From Paenibacillus marchantiophytorum (GTDB lineage: Bacteria; Bacillota; Bacilli; Paenibacillales; NBRC-103111): a DNA stretch of 64,000 nucleotides. Of the stretch, positions 61,121 to 64,000 are shown piece after piece; within the stretch, counting starts at the first letter, position 1, and each line of letters begins with the position of its first letter. The DNA lies in the NCBI RefSeq assembly GCF_014640555.1, contig NZ_BMHE01000004.1, forward strand, positions 262,903 through 326,902, in the 5' to 3' direction. The notes beneath the pieces were generated by a model. That model had not been told where the DNA came from, searched no databases, and saw only the letters and a program-made list of their open reading frames with translations. Made by a program: the position numbers and the translations under genes.

Positions 61121-61777
61121 TTACTCATATTCCTTAACCCTATATACACAATTTCTCCCACCCGCCAAAATATGCTCTACACGTTCGATAAGAACATTAC
61201 TTCCGAGGATGGATTGAAATAAATTCAACTCATTCTTACATAGCCCGGTACAAACGGCAGCAGCCTCACAAATCGGACAATGCTTCTCAATAAATAAAAA
61301 ACTCCCATCGCCTTGATCCTTAATCTCGGCCATATAGCCTTCATTTGTTCGAATATTGGCTAGTTCCTCCAGTTTCTCTTTTACGCCCGATGCGTTCCCA
61401 AGGTGCTGAAGATATTGCTCTTGCATATTCTTATCCCGGACAGCCAACAGCTTGTCTAACCCCTCATTCCCAAAAGCCTCTTTCATCGAATTGATCAGAC
61501 TAACTGACAACTCCGAATAGCCGCTTGGAAAGAATCGATTAGCTTCGGGCGTTAATCTCCATAGCTTTGTAGGCCTACCCATGGGGCGGACTTCTTCTTC
61601 ATGCGTAACAAATCCTTCTTCTTTCAAGGCATTTAAATGCTGACGAATAGCCATTCCAGATAGCATAAATTCGGAGGATAGTGCCATAACATCCATCCCC
61701 CCCTGCTGCTTTAGCAGATCGATGATCCCTCTTCGAGTTCTAGTTGAGGAATCCTTATTCGTTTGATTCCGGCTCAT
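61121..61777 (-). CDS. SufR-like HTH regulator divergent from an MFS exporter
   Basis: A 218-residue regulator with the same layout as the one at 50699: winged helix (about 15-75; ALSSEFMLSGMAIRQHLNALK) and RPMGRPTKLWRLT, then a cysteine cluster C167, C170, C176, C180 and C210. The HCPIC...C...C pattern suggests a bound Fe-S cluster or metal. It starts 169 bases from the MFS exporter on the opposite strand, so it probably represses that gene through sites in the shared region. Confidence 0.82.
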   Translation of the reverse strand: MSRNQTNKDSSTRTRRGIIDLLKQQGGMDVMALSSEFMLSGMAIRQHLNALKEEGFVTHEEEVRPMGRPTKLWRLTPEANRFFPSGYSELSVSLINSMKEAFGNEGLDKLLAVRDKNMQEQYLQHLGNASGVKEKLEELANIRTNEGYMAEIKDQGDGSFLFIEKHCPICEAAAVCTGLCKNELNLFQSILGSNVLIERVEHILAGGRNCVYRVKEYE

Positions 61778-61820
61778 GGCGGCCCCTCCTTATTAAGCAA
61801 ATGGATCTACAACACTCCCT

Positions 61821-61851
61821 ACATTTTAAATATAAATGTTGACAAAGTCAA
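61821..61851. promoter_or_regulatory. Shared operator/promoter region of the regulator and exporter
   Basis: The inverted repeat ACATTT-taaatat-AAATGT (61821-61839) and the overlapping palindrome TTGACAAAGTCAA (61839-61851) lie midway between the two divergent genes. TTGACA inside the second one can serve as the exporter -35. They are the likely binding sites of the SufR-like regulator. Confidence 0.5.
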
Positions 61852-61945
61852 AACCAAACTGTACCTTTGGCTTTATAAACAAAAATGTTTACTAAGTATT
61901 CGGCTGCCTTGTACACAAAACAATTATTTTTGGAGGTTATCTCTC

Positions 61946-63301
61946 ATGTCTAATCATCAAAGCATTTTCAGCCCGCGTTATTTTGCACTGTCCATAGGAA
62001 TTATACTGTCCGTGATGGCAGTTGGATTTGAAGGCTTATCGGTAACTACGATCGCCCCTTCCATTGCTGGCGACTTGAATGGCATTGACCTATTTGGCTG
62101 GATATTCAGTACCTATCTGCTTGCGCAAATTATTGGCACCTTGGTCGTCGGTCGTATCATTGATAGAAAAGGGCCAGCAGCACCGTTCACTTTCGCGCTT
62201 CTTTTGTTTATCGTCGGACTGATCGTTGCCGCGACAGCAAGCGATATGTACATCATGATTTTGGCGCGAGCCATGCAGGGCCTAGGTGCAGGTGCTATGA
62301 TGACTTGTGTGTACACGGCAATATCCTTGAGTTACCCCGATGAATTACGCGCCAAAATACTTGGGGCATTCGGAACAGCCTATGTTCTACCGTCTATGAT
62401 TGGTCCATACGTCGCAGGTCTTATCGCAGACCAGTGGTCCTGGAGATTTGTTTTCTGGGGAATATTACCGATACTGGTTCTTTCAGCTCTGCTTAGCTTA
62501 CCTGCTTTCAGGAAATTAAAAACACAAGGCACACAAGGGGACAACGGAGCTGCAGCTACATGGATGGCGTTACTATTAACGATAGGTACGGGGATTTTCT
62601 TAGTTGGTCTTAGCATGCTGCCGGTAATTACTGGGCTTATTTTAGTCATTATCGGCTTAGTACTAATGGTATATCCGCTGCGCAAACTGCTGCCCAAGGG
62701 AACTCTTTCTTTGAGAAGAGGCATGCCAGCCATTCTAGCAACACGTGGGCTATTCTTCGCTGCCTATGCAAGTACACAGAATTTCTTAGTATTAGCTTTA
62801 ATAAATGTGAAAGGTATTACTCCTTCTCAGGCTGGGTTAATTGTAGCGAGCGCTGCACTGAGTTGGTGCCTCATTGCTTATCTGCAAGGACTTTGGGATT
62901 CGGCAGACCAGGGTCGTGGACGTCATACAAGAATTACCCTAGGCGTGCTGCTGCTTGCAATTGGGATTGCCTTCGTATTTTGGGTACCCGTTGTAACAGT
63001 TACTGTTGCGGTTATTGGACAAATCATAGCGGGAATCGGAATTGGATTGGCGCACCCTATTAGCGGCGTTGTGGCATTTTCCCAAACAGGGGAAGAAGGA
63101 GTTGGCAAAACTTCGGCAAATCTGCAATTTGCGGATTCTTTTACACCGGGCGTGGTTATTGGGATAGGAGGTTCCATCCTCGTTATTTGTCAAGCTGCCG
63201 GGATGACGATGCAATCTGGATTGATTGTGGCGATGGGGTTTCATCTTTTGTTAATCGTAATGAGTTTGATCTCTAGCACTCGGATTAGACCAGCAAACTG
63301 A
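61946..63301 (+). CDS. Major facilitator multidrug exporter
   Basis: A 451-residue MFS protein with about 12-14 helices and a clear motif A (GRIIDRKGPA) after helix 2, plus the motif C-like GPYVAGLIADQWSWRF in helix 5, typical of drug/H+ antiporters. Start ATG 61946 has GGAGG 9 bases upstream; a longer frame to 61763 would run through the shared regulatory region. It is controlled, by position, by the divergent SufR-like regulator, so it may export a metal- or redox-linked compound. Confidence 0.88.
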   Translation: MSNHQSIFSPRYFALSIGIILSVMAVGFEGLSVTTIAPSIAGDLNGIDLFGWIFSTYLLAQIIGTLVVGRIIDRKGPAAPFTFALLLFIVGLIVAATASDMYIMILARAMQGLGAGAMMTCVYTAISLSYPDELRAKILGAFGTAYVLPSMIGPYVAGLIADQWSWRFVFWGILPILVLSALLSLPAFRKLKTQGTQGDNGAAATWMALLLTIGTGIFLVGLSMLPVITGLILVIIGLVLMVYPLRKLLPKGTLSLRRGMPAILATRGLFFAAYASTQNFLVLALINVKGITPSQAGLIVASAALSWCLIAYLQGLWDSADQGRGRHTRITLGVLLLAIGIAFVFWVPVVTVTVAVIGQIIAGIGIGLAHPISGVVAFSQTGEEGVGKTSANLQFADSFTPGVVIGIGGSILVICQAAGMTMQSGLIVAMGFHLLLIVMSLISSTRIRPAN

Positions 63302-63317
63302 GCAAATATGGGGATCC

Positions 63318-63449
63318 AGCCACATTGTTGAAGTACTGGCATCGGGTGACGTTATTAAATATAATGCTCAATATTGGGCCTCGCCACAACTAGTAAAAAC
63401 GATATCAACTGAAGAAGTGGTGTATTTCAACGATATTTCTAAAAAATAA
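63318..63449 (+). pseudogene. Unidentified C-terminal protein fragment
   Basis: A frame without start codon, open from inside the exporter's end, reads SHIVEVLASGDVIKYNAQYW then ASPQLVKTISTEEVVYFNDI to a TAA. The even amino-acid mix and lack of stops suggest a real protein end, perhaps a remnant of a deleted gene. No family was recognised, and chance cannot be ruled out at 44 codons. Confidence 0.35.
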
Positions 63450-63493
63450 CTAGAATTAAGCATATCCTTCATTTAAAAGGTATATCTCCAAGG

Positions 63494-63534
63494 CGAAAAC
63501 CTGAGATCAAGTTATTCTTGAGATCAGGTTTTCG
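63494..63534. terminator. Terminator after the MFS exporter region
   Basis: CGAAAACCTGA / TCAGGTTTTCG stem with inner CAAG/CTTG pairs and a TTATT loop; T runs on both sides make it bidirectional. Confidence 0.85.
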
Positions 63535-63576
63535 TCATCTTTACTATCAGATAAAATTACGAAAATAGATCAAGCA

Positions 63577-63760
63577 CCTTACGAACTCAATAACCGCTAT
63601 TTGATCAAAATCGTTCATACGGAAAATCTAATGAATTAATGCGTTATTTTATGAAAACACTCGCAATTCCGCCTATAAGCTGCTCCATTACGTCTTTCCA
63701 GTTCATTAGATCGCCAGAGTAGCCATTTTTTCATCTATAAGCATCATCCAGTTCATTAGA
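63577..63760. repeat. Intergenic repeat family A, copy 3
   Basis: About 185 bp matching the other two copies: TTACGAACTCAATAACCGCT at the start, AAAATCTAATGAA, then CAGTTCATTAGAT and a final CAGTTCATTAGA. The mirrored ATCTAATGAA and TTCATTAGAT show its inverted design. No ORF. Confidence 0.8.
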
Positions 63761-63798
63761 AAGACAAATTGATTGTGAGGCGGCTCTGTTTAACCAGT

Positions 63799-63819
63799 TA
63801 ACGCTGTTTTTCAGCGTTA
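63799..63819. repeat. Short inverted repeat in the right-edge intergenic stretch
   Basis: TAACGCTG-ttttt-CAGCGTTA, an 8-bp stem; a further TTTAACGCTGAATTT lies about 30 bases on. Beyond this, 63820-64000 shows no gene or motif I can support. Confidence 0.45.
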
Positions 63820-64000
63820 CAGCTCCCGCTTTAGCCTCAGACGTCGCTTTAACGCTGAATTTCAATCTTATCCCAAGTAACTACTTAGGTATCAGTTAGT
63901 TGAAAATAAATTGCCCCCGAAATGCACGGAAAAGAGAGTCGAAAATTGGGCGAGCTTGTTTTTGTAGAGTGGAGATCACACTGCGGATTCTTAGGAATAA

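Noticed and set aside
18151..63760. Family A and B repeats as a CRISPR array
   Set aside because: Copies are kilobases apart, long and diverged, with no short repeat/spacer pattern and no cas genes.

Overview
The window looks like chromosomal DNA of a Paenibacillus-type endospore-forming Firmicute (order Bacillales). The reasons are the strong GGAGG-type ribosome binding sites before most genes, SLH and copper-amine-oxidase-like stalk domains, many AraC, GntR, HxlR and MalT-like regulators, sugar-acid catabolism genes, and Bacillus-type small proteins (YtxH, DUF948, DUF1450, DUF86, DUF2975, DUF3955). No complete insertion sequence, prophage, CRISPR array, tRNA or rRNA was seen. Species and replicon cannot be fixed from the sequence alone.

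Layout. 1-2.7 kb: the start of a glycosyltransferase on the left edge, a secreted ricin-type lectin, a converging broken lectin copy and a beta-propeller glycosidase. 2.7-7.1 kb: a minus-strand sugar-acid operon (mutarotase, SDR, enolase-superfamily dehydratase, zinc dehydrogenase, GntR regulator) with two identical perfect palindromic operators. 7.1-10.3 kb: an AraC remnant and an ABC-2 exporter operon with its own small regulator and a promoter embedded in a large inverted repeat. 10.3-13 kb: a TIM-barrel isomerase, a PhyH dioxygenase and an AraC regulator. 13.4-18 kb: an AT-rich plus-strand island with a small secreted peptide, an SdpA/DUF5819-like protein, an HTTM-DCC membrane protein, a beta-lactamase-fold serine hydrolase and a membrane M23 peptidase. 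It resembles the SdpABC peptide-toxin systems and is the most interesting locus here. 18.3-21.1 kb: a metal-type lipoprotein and a two-component system, with a phased AGATCT array at the lipoprotein promoter. 21-38.7 kb: mostly housekeeping genes (DHH phosphoesterase, MFS, epimerase, phytase-like esterase, glutathione peroxidase, HesB, MetAP, AI-2E, FolD, M14 peptidase), with a c-di-GMP-I riboswitch before an unknown 99-aa protein and a ZTP riboswitch before folD. 38.7-53.9 kb: glutamate racemase, NodB deacetylase, BdbC, a glucoamylase-glucose dehydrogenase pair, an HTH-LytTR-like regulator, an NAGPA-domain protein, a chemoreceptor, a SufR-like regulator, an acyltransferase and a TPR protein. 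54-60 kb: a decaying zone with a broken SLH protein, a fused remnant of a MalT-regulator/oxidoreductase pair beside the intact pair, a VOC protein and a broken AraC gene. 60-64 kb: an Rpn-like nuclease, a SufR-like regulator divergent from an MFS exporter, and repeats.

Two families of about 190-220 bp intergenic repeats (A at 18.2, 48.0 and 63.6 kb; B at 22.7, 29.3 and 41.3 kb), a hybrid copy at 48.2 kb and a short GC hairpin family (C at 22.6, 47.9 and 53.9 kb) fill most gene-free stretches over 300 bp. Both A and B are built from two forward and two reverse motifs. Most calls rest on recognised protein motifs read by eye; no database search was run.
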